A stretch of DNA of 64,000 nt from CAVVAL01 sp963742725 (GCA_963742725.1 CAVUMX010000003.1:806001-870000), one strand, 5' to 3'; shown: positions 16,316 through 24,811, numbered from the stretch's first letter. Notes: generated by a model not told the origin, from the sequence alone. Made by a program: numbers and translations.

Positions 16316-18103
16316 ATGGACAGGTTGCCGAGCTGGGCGCTGCCGGCGCTGATCGCCGCGGCGCAGCTGGCGGCTTGGCCCGGCGTCGCGCTGTGGCTCG
16401 GGCAGCCGGTCAGTCTGTCCGCGGCCATCGTGGCCGTCGTGGCGACCGCTTTGGTCGCGGCCGCGCTCACGTGGCGGCGCCGCGCACCGTTGCCGGCCCT
16501 GGCGGGTGTCGCGGTCGCGCTCGGCGCGGGCGAGGCCCTGACACCGGACGTCACGCTCCTACTGCTCGGCCTCGCCGAGATCGCGGCCCTGTACGTCGTC
16601 GCGCTGCGGTACCGGTGGCCGGTGCTGGTCGGCGCGATCACGGCGCTGGTGGCCTGGCACGCGCTGCTCGGTGCCGTCACGGGCGAGGTCGGTGATCTTC
16701 GGATCGTGGAGTACGTGATGGTCGCCGGCGGCGGCCACGGCCGCCGCACCTGGCTGGCCGGTCGGCGCGCGGCGGCGGAGCGCCTGGCTCGCGCCGAGGC
16801 CGAACGCCTGCGGGCGGCGGTCGTGGAACGGCAGCGGCTCGCCCGCGAACTGCACGACGTGAGCGCCCACCACCTCACGTCGATCGTCGTGACCGCCGAC
16901 GCCGCCCGCCGTCTCGCCGACAAGCGTCCCGAGCTGGCCGCCGACGCGCTGGAGTTCGCCGTCCAGGCCGGCGGCGAGACGCAGGAGTCGCTGCGGCGGC
17001 TGGTCGCGGTCATGCGGACGGCCGAGGACGACGCCGTGCACCGCCTCGACGAGCTGGTCGACGGCTTCGCGCGGCTGGGACTGGACATCACGCTCGACGC
17101 GGAGCCCGCGACCGACGAGACCGTGTACGGGATTGTCCGCGAGGCGCTGACCAACGTGCTGCGGTACGCGCCGGGTTCGATGGTGCGGATCAGCGTCGCG
17201 GACCGGGAGGTCGTGGTCGACAACGACGCGTCCGGGACGGCGCCGTCCGGCGGGTCGCTCGGGTCCGGCCGTGGCCTGGCCGGAGCGCGGGAGCGGGCCG
17301 AGGCGGCCGGCGGGACGCTCAGCGCTGGTCCGCGTCCGGGGGGTGGATGGCGGGTCCGGGCGGTGCTGCTGCCGGATGCCGCGGCGCCGAGCCGGCGACG
17401 ATGGGACGTGCAGCGCGTCGCGGATGCGGCGATCGTCGTCGGGCTCGTCGTGTTCCCGCTGCTCGTGGCGGTGGCGACCGGTGTGTTCGACGGGGTCGCG
17501 CTGGTGACCGGGGTGATCGCGGTCCACACGGTGCCGTTGTTGTGGCGGCGGCGCGCGCCGTGGGCCGTCCTGGCGGCGGTGGCGGCGACGGCGTGGGTGG
17601 CCGTCCCCGCGTCCCGGCACGTTCCCGACGACGTGGCGGGCTTGCTGCTGGCCGGCGGTGTGGCGGAGTTCGTGGCGGTCCACGCGGTCGCGACGTACGG
17701 GCGCAAGGGCTGGACGTCCTGGCTGGCGGTGCCGGTGGCGGCGGCCAACCTCGGCGCCGCGCTGCCCGCCGGTCAGGTGGTCGCCGGTGTGGCACTGGGG
17801 GTGCTGCTGGCCGTGGTGTGGGGCGAGGCGTACGTCCGCCGGTGGCGCCGGGACCGCGTGCTCACCTCCGAGGCCGTCGCGCTCGCCCGTGCCACCGACG
17901 AGGCGGTCGCGGCGGCGCACGACGAGCGGCTGGCGATCGCCGCCGAGCTGCGCGGCGCAGTCCTCCAGCAGGCCGCGCGGGTCGTGGACGTCGCGAAGGA
18001 CGGCCGGCTCGACGCCGTCGCGGACGAGGCACGCGGTGCGCTCGCGGCGATGCGTGAACTGCTCGGCAGCCTGCGCGGACCCGTCGATAAGGTGCCGTCA
18101 TGA
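16316..18103 (+). CDS. Two-component sensor histidine kinase with a second membrane module and degenerate phosphoacceptor domain
   Basis: 595 residues, longer than usual HisKA_3 kinases (about 400). Residues 1-140: four or five membrane segments. DHp with phospho-acceptor His180 in RELHDVSAHHLTSIV. HATPase_c: N box REALTNVLRYAP near 274, G box GSGRGLAGARERA near 316, ending near 350. Then a second set of membrane segments (366-515) and a second DHp-like helix (DERLAIAAELRGAVLQQAA, about 535-553) in which the histidine is lost and no ATPase follows. This looks like two kinase genes fused with decay of the second. It overlaps the response regulator gene by 4 bp (ATGA). Confidence 0.88.
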   Translation: MDRLPSWALPALIAAAQLAAWPGVALWLGQPVSLSAAIVAVVATALVAAALTWRRRAPLPALAGVAVALGAGEALTPDVTLLLLGLAEIAALYVVALRYRWPVLVGAITALVAWHALLGAVTGEVGDLRIVEYVMVAGGGHGRRTWLAGRRAAAERLARAEAERLRAAVVERQRLARELHDVSAHHLTSIVVTADAARRLADKRPELAADALEFAVQAGGETQESLRRLVAVMRTAEDDAVHRLDELVDGFARLGLDITLDAEPATDETVYGIVREALTNVLRYAPGSMVRISVADREVVVDNDASGTAPSGGSLGSGRGLAGARERAEAAGGTLSAGPRPGGGWRVRAVLLPDAAAPSRRRWDVQRVADAAIVVGLVVFPLLVAVATGVFDGVALVTGVIAVHTVPLLWRRRAPWAVLAAVAATAWVAVPASRHVPDDVAGLLLAGGVAEFVAVHAVATYGRKGWTSWLAVPVAAANLGAALPAGQVVAGVALGVLLAVVWGEAYVRRWRRDRVLTSEAVALARATDEAVAAAHDERLAIAAELRGAVLQQAARVVDVAKDGRLDAVADEARGALAAMRELLGSLRGPVDKVPS

Positions 18104-18771
18104 CCGTTCGCGTGCTGGTGATCGACGACCAGCCGATGGTCCGCGCGGGCTTCGTCGCGATCGTCGACTCCGAACCCGACTTCAGCGTCGTCGGCGAGGC
18201 CGGGGACGGCGCCGCCGCTGTCGCGCTGGCGGAGGAGACCCGGCCGGACGTGGTCCTCATGGACATCCGGATGCCCGGCATGGACGGCCTGACCGCCACC
18301 CGCCTGCTCACCGCGTCCGGCGACGGCGCCCGCGTCATCGTGCTCACCACGTTCGACCTCGACCAGTACGTGTTCGAGGCGCTGCGGGCCGGCGCGTCGG
18401 CGTTCCTGCTCAAGGACGCCGGTCCGGACGATCTGCTGGCCGCCATCCGCGTCGTCGCCGCCGGGGACGGGATGCTCGCACCGGCCGTGACCCGCCGGCT
18501 CATCGACGCGTTCGCGAGCGGGTCGCTGTCCCCGCCGCCGGCAGCAGGGGACGCGCTCGACGCGCTCACGCCACGGGAACGCGACGTCCTGCTGCTGATC
18601 GCCGCCGGACTGTCCAATGCGGAGATCGGCGAACGGCTCGGCGTCGGCACCGGCACGGTCAAGACCCATGTGAACGGACTACTGACGAAGCTCGGCGCTC
18701 GCGACCGCGTCCAGGCGACGATCCTGGCCTACGACTACGGCCTCGTCCGCCCGCGCACCGGGCAGCCCTGA
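18100..18771 (+). CDS. NarL/LuxR-type response regulator
   Basis: 223 residues. Receiver domain 1-120 with acidic pocket VIDDQ, phospho-acceptor Asp in VVLMDIRMPG near residue 54, Thr in IVLTTF and Lys in LLKDAG. The C-terminal HTH (LTPRERDVLLLIAAGLSNAEIG, about 150-210) is of the LuxR/NarL class. The start overlaps the kinase stop, so kinase and regulator are made together as a cognate pair. Its targets are unknown; no obvious regulated operon adjoins. Confidence 0.93.
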   Translation: MTVRVLVIDDQPMVRAGFVAIVDSEPDFSVVGEAGDGAAAVALAEETRPDVVLMDIRMPGMDGLTATRLLTASGDGARVIVLTTFDLDQYVFEALRAGASAFLLKDAGPDDLLAAIRVVAAGDGMLAPAVTRRLIDAFASGSLSPPPAAGDALDALTPRERDVLLLIAAGLSNAEIGERLGVGTGTVKTHVNGLLTKLGARDRVQATILAYDYGLVRPRTGQP

Positions 18772-18799
18772 GGCGCTGGCCCTGGGAGCTGCCCGGTGC
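18755..18799. terminator. Bidirectional terminator between the response regulator and PstS-like genes
   Basis: GCACCGGGCAGC (18755-18766) pairs perfectly with GCTGCCCGGTGC (18788-18799). The stem starts inside the response regulator coding end and the loop holds its stop codon. The convergent gene ends at 18807. Confidence 0.6.
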
Positions 18800-18806
18800 C
18801 GAGGGG

Positions 18807-19922
18807 TCAGGAGCGGACGCAGGTGTTGCCGGTGGCGTCGGCCGGCAGCGGCGTGAAGCCGTAGGTCTTCAGCACGGCGGTGACGGCCGTGCTGCCGGAG
18901 CACAGGTAGCCGGGGCCGGTGGCGTCGAAGCCGACGACGCGCAGCGCCTGGCCGTAGCTCGGCAGGCGGGTGTCGAGGACGTTGTAGACCGTCCGGACAC
19001 CCGGGAACGTGCCGCCGTTGATGACGCCGGCGTTGGGCTCGTACCGTCCGGCGGCGTCCGGTCCGCTGACCGGGTTCTCACCGCCGAGCGAGCCGACCTC
19101 CACACCGGACCGCACGTCCGTGACGGCGCCGTTGGCCTGGGCCACCCACTGGGCGACGGAGTAGGGGAGCACCGCCGCCGGCCGGTCGGCTGCGGGCACC
19201 GCCGTGCCGTCGTTCTCGGCCGCGACCTTGACCTCGCCGCAGCTCGTGGACGGCTCCGCGCCGAGCACCGTGCCGACGAAGAACGAGCGCGTTCCGGACG
19301 CGGCGGGCGGCAGGTACCGCACGATCGCCGCGTCCGTCCCGCCGACCTGGTTCCAGTTGGTGATCGTGCAGTCGTAGATGCCGCGCAGCTGCGCGAGCGT
19401 CAGGTCGCCGGGTGCCGCGCCAGGGTAGCGGGCGAAGCTGACGGCATCCTTCGCGTAGCCGTAGTACTCGAACTCGGCCGGGTCGCTCGCCGCCCGCGCC
19501 GAGGAGGACCGGGCGATGTCGACGCACGCGGTGGTCAGGTTGGCCGGGTCCTTCAGTGCGTTCTTGCCGGCGCCCGAGCCGGACGGTGCCGGGTAGGTCG
19601 TGGGCGGGGCGGCCTCGGCGGCGGGGACGTACGTCCGCTGCTCGCAGGTCTCGTCGGCCGGGACGGTCGTGCCGGTGACGGGGATGTTGACGGTCAGGTC
19701 GCCGTCCGGGTTGGCGGTGGTGTCGGCGCGGTAGGCGTCGAGGACGGCGCCCACGACGTCCTGGGTCGTGTCGGACCCGGCCGCCGCGAGCGCCTGGACG
19801 CGCCCGTCGCCGCCGGGTGCCGCGACCGCGCTGCCGGTGCCGAGCGGCAGTGCGACGGCGGTTCCGACGAGCAGCGCGGCGCCGAGCGCCAGGACAGAGA
19901 GCCGTAACGTGCGTCGGTGCAT
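18807..19922 (-). CDS. Secreted PstS-like substrate-binding protein
   Basis: 371 residues with a clear signal peptide (MHRRTLRLSVLALGAALLVG, cleavage near AVAAP). The mature part begins with the phosphate-binding-protein type sequence QALAAAGSDTTQDVVGA and contains DIARSSS and LTLAQLRGIYDCTITNW, typical of the PBP-like (PstS) superfamily. There is no lipobox, so it is exported but not obviously lipid-anchored. No pstC/A/B genes adjoin; it is an orphan. Phosphate binding is inferred from the fold; related orphan proteins may bind other anions. No PHO-box-like direct repeats were seen upstream. Confidence 0.82.
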   Translation of the reverse strand: MHRRTLRLSVLALGAALLVGTAVALPLGTGSAVAAPGGDGRVQALAAAGSDTTQDVVGAVLDAYRADTTANPDGDLTVNIPVTGTTVPADETCEQRTYVPAAEAAPPTTYPAPSGSGAGKNALKDPANLTTACVDIARSSSARAASDPAEFEYYGYAKDAVSFARYPGAAPGDLTLAQLRGIYDCTITNWNQVGGTDAAIVRYLPPAASGTRSFFVGTVLGAEPSTSCGEVKVAAENDGTAVPAADRPAAVLPYSVAQWVAQANGAVTDVRSGVEVGSLGGENPVSGPDAAGRYEPNAGVINGGTFPGVRTVYNVLDTRLPSYGQALRVVGFDATGPGYLCSGSTAVTAVLKTYGFTPLPADATGNTCVRS

Positions 19923-20099
19923 GGGAGCTGTGCCTTTCGTGCGGTGAAAGCCGGACGCGCCCCATTAATTCGGTCAAACATGACCAAGCAGCATGAGATG
20001 GCTGAACCTCGGGCGAACGTCCTGCGCGTCACGTCGCGCGGCATCCGGGCGACAGGACTAGCGTCGGAAGGAGACGCACCCAGAACGAGGAGCGGTCAC

Positions 20100-20471
20100 A
20101 TGTTGAAGGACAGCAAGGCGTTCAGCGGATTCGCCGCCCCCGACATCGAGAAGGCCAAGGCGTTCTACGGCGAGGCGCTCGGCCTCGACGTGTCGGAGGA
20201 GAACGGGATGCTGAACCTGCACCTCGCGGGCGGCCGCGATGTGCTCATCTACCCCAAGCCGGACCACGCCCCGGCCAACTACACGATCCTGAACTTCCCG
20301 GTAACGGACGTGGAGAAGGCCGTCGACGAGCTGGTCGCGCGCGGCGTGACGTTCGAGCGGTACGAGGGTATGGAGGCCGACGAGCGCGGCATCTTCCGGG
20401 GTGGCGGCCCGCTGATCGCCTGGTTCACCGACCCCGCCGGCAACATCCTGTCGGTCATCCAGGAGGGCTGA
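20100..20471 (+). CDS. VOC (glyoxalase/bleomycin-resistance fold) family protein
   Basis: 123 residues, one VOC domain made of two beta-alpha-beta-beta-beta modules: AFSGFAAPDIEKAKAFYGEALGL at the N-terminus and a second module ending FTDPAGNILSVIQEG with the metal-ligand Glu position. These fit the single-domain class that dimerises to form its metal site. The ligand or substrate cannot be told. The ATG at 20100 follows GAGGAG by 7 nt. The second copy of the 66-bp repeat lies 43 bp past its stop. Confidence 0.87.
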   Translation: MLKDSKAFSGFAAPDIEKAKAFYGEALGLDVSEENGMLNLHLAGGRDVLIYPKPDHAPANYTILNFPVTDVEKAVDELVARGVTFERYEGMEADERGIFRGGGPLIAWFTDPAGNILSVIQEG

Positions 20472-20514
20472 CCGCCTTCGCGCGCCGCACCGCCGCACCC
20501 CGCGCCCCGCGCCC

Positions 20515-20580
20515 GAAACCGGACTGTTCGGGATCTGGTCCCGTAACCGGGCGCGGGACACCCCGATATCCCCGACAGTT
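20515..20580 (+). repeat. 66-bp dispersed structured repeat, copy 2
   Basis: 60 of 66 positions match copy 1. Outer arms ACTGTTCGGGAT (20523-20534) and ATCCCCGACAGT (20568-20579); inner perfect stem GTCCCG (20538-20543) with CGGGAC (20554-20559). Like copy 1 it follows the stop of a plus-strand gene by about 40 bp in the same orientation. Confidence 0.75.
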
Positions 20581-20597
20581 CAGCCGGCCCCGACCCA

Positions 20598-20632
20598 TTG
20601 ACAACATGTTGTCATCATGACAACATGTTGCT
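20598..20632 (+). promoter_or_regulatory. Leaderless promoter with two overlapping palindromic operators (MarR-type)
   Basis: TTGACA (20598-20603), a 17-nt spacer and CAACAT (20621-20626) end 6 nt before the ATG at 20633. TGACAACATGTTGTCA (20599-20614) is a perfect palindrome covering the -35; TGACAACATGTTG recurs at 20618-20630 over the -10. The likely ligand is the MarR protein encoded by the second gene of the pair. Confidence 0.75.
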
Positions 20633-21238
20633 ATGACTACGACAGCGCACCTCGCCGTGTACGACACCCTCGCCGACTGGGAGATCGGGCACCTGCTCGT
20701 CGAACTCCGCACGGGCCGCTTCACCGGCACGCCGTGGGAGATCGTCACGGTCGCCGAGTCCCGCGAGGCGATCACGACCATGGGCGGCATGCGCGTCCTG
20801 CCGGACGCGCTGCTCGCCGACCTCGACCCGGCCGACAGCGGACTGCTCATCCTGCCCGGCGCCGAGATCTGGGACGGGGACGGCGGGAGCGCGTGGGCCG
20901 CTGCCGCCGCGCGGTTCCTGGACGCCGGGGTCCCGGTGGCCGCGATCTGCGGCGCCACGTTCGGCCTGGCGCAGGCCGGCATCCTCGACAACCGCCGCCA
21001 CACCAGTGCCGATCCCGACGCCATCGCGGCGACCGGGTACGCGGGCGCCGACCACTACGTCGACGAGCGCGCGGTCGTCGACGGCGACCTCATCACCGCC
21101 GGCCCGCAGTCGCCGGTCCAGTTCGCCCGGGCGACGCTGGGGCGTCTCGGCCTGGCATCCGACCAGGTGCTGGACGCCTACGAGGGCGTCTTCCACCGCG
21201 CCGACCCGGCCGCCTTCCCGGCGCTGGTCGGCGGATGA
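20633..21238 (+). CDS. DJ-1/PfpI family protein
   Basis: 201 residues. The nucleophile-elbow cysteine is visible in VAAICGATFGLAQAG (about residue 103-117), with SGLLILPGAEIWD before it as in class-I amidotransferase-fold DJ-1 proteins. Members act as chaperones, glyoxalases or stress proteins; the activity of this one is unknown. The gene overlaps the following MarR regulator (ATGA) and its promoter carries tandem palindromes, so it is most likely repressed by that regulator and induced by an unknown ligand. Confidence 0.87.
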   Translation: MTTTAHLAVYDTLADWEIGHLLVELRTGRFTGTPWEIVTVAESREAITTMGGMRVLPDALLADLDPADSGLLILPGAEIWDGDGGSAWAAAAARFLDAGVPVAAICGATFGLAQAGILDNRRHTSADPDAIAATGYAGADHYVDERAVVDGDLITAGPQSPVQFARATLGRLGLASDQVLDAYEGVFHRADPAAFPALVGG

Positions 21239-21819
21239 CCGCCGCCCAGGCCGCGGCGGCGCCCGCGCCCAAGGACGACCGGGCCGCCGGCCCAGCCGCG
21301 GCCGCCGGCCCAGCCGCGGCGCCCAGGGGCGCCCCGGACGCGGGTGTCCCGCCGCGGGCGGAGTGGCCCGTGCCGCCGCCGCTGACCGATGCCGGCGCGG
21401 TGCTGACCGAGGTCATCCTCACCACGTTCCGCCTCAACGCCCGGCTCATGGACGCCGCCCAGGGGCTCGCCGCGGCGGGCGGGCTGACCGCTGCCTGGTG
21501 GCAGGTGCTCGGCGGCGTCCTCGACCAGCCGCGCAGCGTGGCGGAGATCGGGCGCCGCATGGGAGTGACCCGCCAAGGCGTGCTCCGCGTCGCCGACCTG
21601 CTCGTCGAGCGCGGCCTCGCGGAGTACCGCCCGAATCCCGAGCACCGGCGGGCCAAGCTGCTGGCCTGCACCGAGGCCGGGTACTGGGCGATCCGCCAGA
21701 TCTCCGTCGAGCAGCAACCGTGGGCCGACCGGATCGGCGCCGAGGTCGGCACCGGCGAGCTGCGGGACGCGCTGGCCGCGATGAGCCGCCTCGTCGACGT
21801 CCTCGACGCCGACGAGTAG
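21235..21819 (+). CDS. MarR family transcriptional regulator
   Basis: 194 residues. The first 50 are low-complexity Ala/Pro (two AAGPAA-type repeats), then a winged HTH: LTAAWWQVLGGVLDQPRSVAEIGRRMGVTRQGV (first part about 80-110) and the wing EYRPNPEHRRAKLLACTEAG. Start overlaps the DJ-1 stop. The two GACAACATGTTG palindromes at the operon promoter are a typical MarR operator arrangement, so autoregulation is inferred. The N-terminal extension is unusual for the family; an internal start is possible, but no better ribosome-binding site was seen. Confidence 0.87.
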   Translation: MTAAQAAAAPAPKDDRAAGPAAAAGPAAAPRGAPDAGVPPRAEWPVPPPLTDAGAVLTEVILTTFRLNARLMDAAQGLAAAGGLTAAWWQVLGGVLDQPRSVAEIGRRMGVTRQGVLRVADLLVERGLAEYRPNPEHRRAKLLACTEAGYWAIRQISVEQQPWADRIGAEVGTGELRDALAAMSRLVDVLDADE

Positions 21820-21829
21820 AAGCTGATCT

Positions 21830-22657
21830 CTAGCCGGGCTTCCCGTCGCGCTCGCTTCGTCGGGCGCGGCTCTGGGCCTGCCCGGTGTGTATGTCACTGA
21901 CCCACTCCCAGCCGGGCTTGGCCGATGGGCCGAGCCGCGGGTCATCGGGAGCATGGCCGTCACGCAAGGCATGCACGTACGCCCGATCCTGGTCGATCCG
22001 TGCGCGTACCTGAGCACCTCTGCCGACGGACCCGTGACCGGGCACGAGGACATCGACGTCGTCCGCCACGCCCTCGAGCACCCGCAGCCCAACGAGGTAG
22101 TCCTCAATCGCGTCGTCGGTGTCGTTGAGCATCGGAATCAGGACATCAGAGAGCATGTCGCCTGCGACGAGAACCCCGCGGTCTTCGATCAGCAGCGCCG
22201 CATGGCCCTGTGCGTGTGCCGGATGCTCAATAATCCGGACCTCGGGGCCATCCCAAGGAATCTTCGTAGTCCCGGCGGGCAGACCGGTAATGAGGCCGAA
22301 CAGGTCCAGCGGTGTCTCGTCGGCGATTTCCGGCGGTAGCCCCTCGGCGGCGCGGGCCTTCCAGTCCGGCTTCGACAGCTGATCTCGCATGTAGGCCGCG
22401 CAGCGGGCTGTGCCGTAACGGGGCGCTTCGCCGAGATCGGCGTGCCAGAGCACGTGATCCCAATCAGGATGCGTCGAGAAGCCCGCTATCACGGGCTGGC
22501 CCAACTCGCGAAGGTCGTTCGCGAGGCAGACCATTTCATCGCCTGTTATCCCGGCGTCGATAAGCAGTACGCCGCCCCTGCCCTGTACGACAGCGGTGTT
22601 GTTCTGGATCAACTCGCTCTGGTGGACCAGCACACCTTCCGCGACCTGCGTCAGCAT
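21830..22657 (-). CDS. MBL-fold metallo-hydrolase
   Basis: 275 residues. The metal-binding signature is THPDWDH (an HxxxDH variant) near residue 67, followed by HAQGHAALL, GDMLSD and VPGHGS, which complete the two-metal site of the metallo-beta-lactamase fold. The substrate is unknown; hydrolysis of a small ester or lactone is possible. The ATG at 22657 is chosen because GGGAGGAG lies 4 nt upstream; the open frame extends to 22936 without better signals. It converges on the MarR gene (10 bp gap) and is divergent from the Dyp peroxidase gene. Confidence 0.83.
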   Translation of the reverse strand: MLTQVAEGVLVHQSELIQNNTAVVQGRGGVLLIDAGITGDEMVCLANDLRELGQPVIAGFSTHPDWDHVLWHADLGEAPRYGTARCAAYMRDQLSKPDWKARAAEGLPPEIADETPLDLFGLITGLPAGTTKIPWDGPEVRIIEHPAHAQGHAALLIEDRGVLVAGDMLSDVLIPMLNDTDDAIEDYLVGLRVLEGVADDVDVLVPGHGSVGRGAQVRARIDQDRAYVHALRDGHAPDDPRLGPSAKPGWEWVSDIHTGQAQSRARRSERDGKPG

Positions 22658-22809
22658 GGGGCTCCTCCCGCTTGTGGTCTGCAACCGCTGGTCGAGACGG
22701 TAGTACGGGGGGACGAACAGCGGCCGCGCGGCCGCCGCGTCTCCCTGACGTTCCGCGGCGTCGAAATGTAGGGGCCGCGCCCGCATGACGGCGGTGTGCC
22801 GGTGCCTGC

Positions 22810-23832
22810 ATGATGGCGCGCGTGGAACTGAGGAACGTGTCGCGCCGGGCCGTGCTGGGTGGTGGGGCGCTCGCCGTGGGAGCCCCCTGGCTGCTGGCCG
22901 GGTCCACCCAGGACAAGGAACGGACGAGGGCCGCACAGGTGGCGGCGCTCTCGGCGCCCCCGCCGCCCGCCGCCGTCCTTGCCGCGCTGGACCTGGACGC
23001 CGCGACGGCCGCCGAGGTCGCCCAGGCCCTCCGCGAGATCAGGGGCCGCCTCGCCGGCATCGACAGCAGCGTGGAGACGGTCATCGGGTACGGCGCGTCG
23101 CTGTTCGACCGTCCGGGGATGGACGAGCGTCCGCGCCAGCTCACGGCCATGCCGACCTTCGACGGCGACGTCCTCGACCCCGGCCGATGCCACGGGGACC
23201 TGCTGCTCACCGTCGGCGCCGATTCGGCCACGGCGGCGGAGGCGGTGGTCCGGGCGGTGACGGACGGCATGACGGTCCGCTGGACCCAGTCCGGGTTCCG
23301 GGCTGGGAACCGGGTCGAGGCGGGCCGCGGCCTCTCCGAGAACCTGTTCGGCTTCACGGAGGGCCACGGCAACCCGTACGGCCGGCGCCTTCCCGACACC
23401 GTCGAGGTACGGGCGGGCACAGGCGAACCGGAGTGGGCCGTCGGCGGCACGTACCAGGTCGTCCGGGTCATCCGGTTCGCCACCGAACTCTGGGACGCCG
23501 ACCCGGTCGACGTCCAGGAGCGCATCATCGGGCGCCGCCGCGACGGGCGCTGGCTCGACGGCACCCGCCCCGGCGCCGAACGGCCCGCGACCGACATCCC
23601 GCACGAATCCCATGTCGGTCTCGCGAAGTCCGGGCCGGCGGAGATGCTGCGGCGGGGCTACGGGTACCGCGGTTCCGGCCCGACGGGCCGTCCGGAAGAG
23701 GGTCTGGTGTTCGTCGCCTTTCAGCGTGACCTCGAACGGGGGTTCGCCGGGGTGCAGCGGCGGCTCGCCGGTGAGCATCTCGGCCGCTACACCCTGACCG
23801 TCGGCGGCGGCTACTTCTACGTGCCGGTGTAG
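22810..23832 (+). CDS. Tat-exported Dyp-type haem peroxidase with variant GXXDG motif
   Basis: 340 residues. N-terminal SRRAVLGGGALAVG is a Tat-type signal. Dyp features: the distal motif reads GFTEGHGNP near residue 195, with Glu where GXXDG normally has Asp; the proximal haem-ligand His lies in IPHESHVGLA near 265; GLVFVAFQRDLERGF near 300 is the conserved C-terminal stretch. Dyp peroxidases oxidise dyes, lignin models or other compounds with H2O2 and are often exported. The start may be ATG 22810 or 22813; no strong ribosome-binding site. Its 3' end overlaps the convergent SRPBCC gene by 16 bp. Confidence 0.87.
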   Translation: MMARVELRNVSRRAVLGGGALAVGAPWLLAGSTQDKERTRAAQVAALSAPPPPAAVLAALDLDAATAAEVAQALREIRGRLAGIDSSVETVIGYGASLFDRPGMDERPRQLTAMPTFDGDVLDPGRCHGDLLLTVGADSATAAEAVVRAVTDGMTVRWTQSGFRAGNRVEAGRGLSENLFGFTEGHGNPYGRRLPDTVEVRAGTGEPEWAVGGTYQVVRVIRFATELWDADPVDVQERIIGRRRDGRWLDGTRPGAERPATDIPHESHVGLAKSGPAEMLRRGYGYRGSGPTGRPEEGLVFVAFQRDLERGFAGVQRRLAGEHLGRYTLTVGGGYFYVPV

Positions 23833-24446
23833 GCAGCGGTCGTACGGTCGGCGCATTCGCGGGCGACCGTCGGGTCCTCGCCGCCGGCGATGTTCGCGTC
23901 GCGCCAGCTCTCGCTGCTGAGCGTGATGAACCTCTTGCCCTCCTCGGACATCGCCCATGCCATGCCGGCCTCCGCCTCGGCCGATTCGCCGGTTGCGAGG
24001 TGGACGGCCAGCCCGTTGACGGCCATGTCCCAGCCGACGCCGACAGCGCCGGGACCGAACTCGGCCCACTTCTCGTCGTCGACGTGGGCGGTGTGTTCGA
24101 GCTGGAAGCGGCTGCGGCCGTCCGGCTCGGGGGAGAGCCGCAGCTCGACCCAGCTCACCTCGCCGCCGTACTCCCAGGTCGCGGCGAGGCCCTTCGGCGG
24201 GTCGCACCGCTCGATCGTGCCGCCGGCGTTCCCCTCGAACTGGTACCGCCCGTTCAGGCGCAGCTCGCCGCTCACCGGCAGGAACCAGCGGGGGAGCCGC
24301 TCGGCGTTCGTGCATGCGTCCCAGAGGTCGTCGACGGTGGTGTCGTAGGTCTGGCTGATCGTGACGACCCGCGCTTCGCCGGCCGGCAGCGCGCGCCGGC
24401 CGACCTGCCGCGTGACGGCGCTGATCTGGTGGGTGACGTCGATCAT
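23817..24446 (-). CDS. SRPBCC (AHSA1/START-like) domain protein
   Basis: 209 residues. Family sequence VVTISQTYDTTVDDLWDACTNAERLPRWFLP and WVELRLSPEPDGRSRFQLEHTA marks the activator-of-Hsp90-homologue type START fold, a hydrophobic ligand pocket. Most bacterial members have unknown ligands. It is encoded with and overlaps the ArsR regulator gene (4 bp), a very common actinobacterial pair, so it is probably controlled by that regulator. Confidence 0.87.
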   Translation of the reverse strand: MIDVTHQISAVTRQVGRRALPAGEARVVTISQTYDTTVDDLWDACTNAERLPRWFLPVSGELRLNGRYQFEGNAGGTIERCDPPKGLAATWEYGGEVSWVELRLSPEPDGRSRFQLEHTAHVDDEKWAEFGPGAVGVGWDMAVNGLAVHLATGESAEAEAGMAWAMSEEGKRFITLSSESWRDANIAGGEDPTVARECADRTTAAYTGT

Positions 24447-24790
24447 GGGCTGTTCTCCTCAAGTCGTTTCCGGGCGCGATTACCCCGCGCCACCTCGGTG
24501 GCCAGGGCGTCGAGCCGTGGGGTCCACAGGCGACGGAAATGGTCGAGCCACGCGTCGACCTCGCGCAGCGGTTCGTCGCGGACCGCGTAGAGGCGGCGGG
24601 CACCCTCAGGGCGGACGCTCACGAAATCGTTCTCGCGGAGGACCCTGAGGTGCTGCGAGACGGCCGGCTGGGAGATGCCGAACTCCTCCCGGACGACCGC
24701 GCAGATCCCGCCCGAGGTCAGCTCTCCGCTGGCCAGGAGCTCGAGGATCCGGCGGCGGACCGGGTCGCCGAGGATGTCGAACGCGTGCAC
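24443..24790 (-). CDS. ArsR family winged-helix regulator
   Basis: 115 residues. MHAFDILGDPVRRRILELLASGELTSG is the family start, then the recognition helix GISQPAVSQHLRVLRENDFV (about 38-57) and wing GARRLYAVRDEPL. There is no ELCVC metal motif, so it is not an arsenic/metal sensor of the classical type. Start GTG 24790. First gene of a two-gene operon with the SRPBCC protein. An AT-rich palindrome 22 bp upstream is the likely operator. Confidence 0.9.
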   Translation of the reverse strand: MHAFDILGDPVRRRILELLASGELTSGGICAVVREEFGISQPAVSQHLRVLRENDFVSVRPEGARRLYAVRDEPLREVDAWLDHFRRLWTPRLDALATEVARGNRARKRLEENSP

Positions 24791-24811
24791 CCGCCCAACA
24801 TTTCACCCTGT

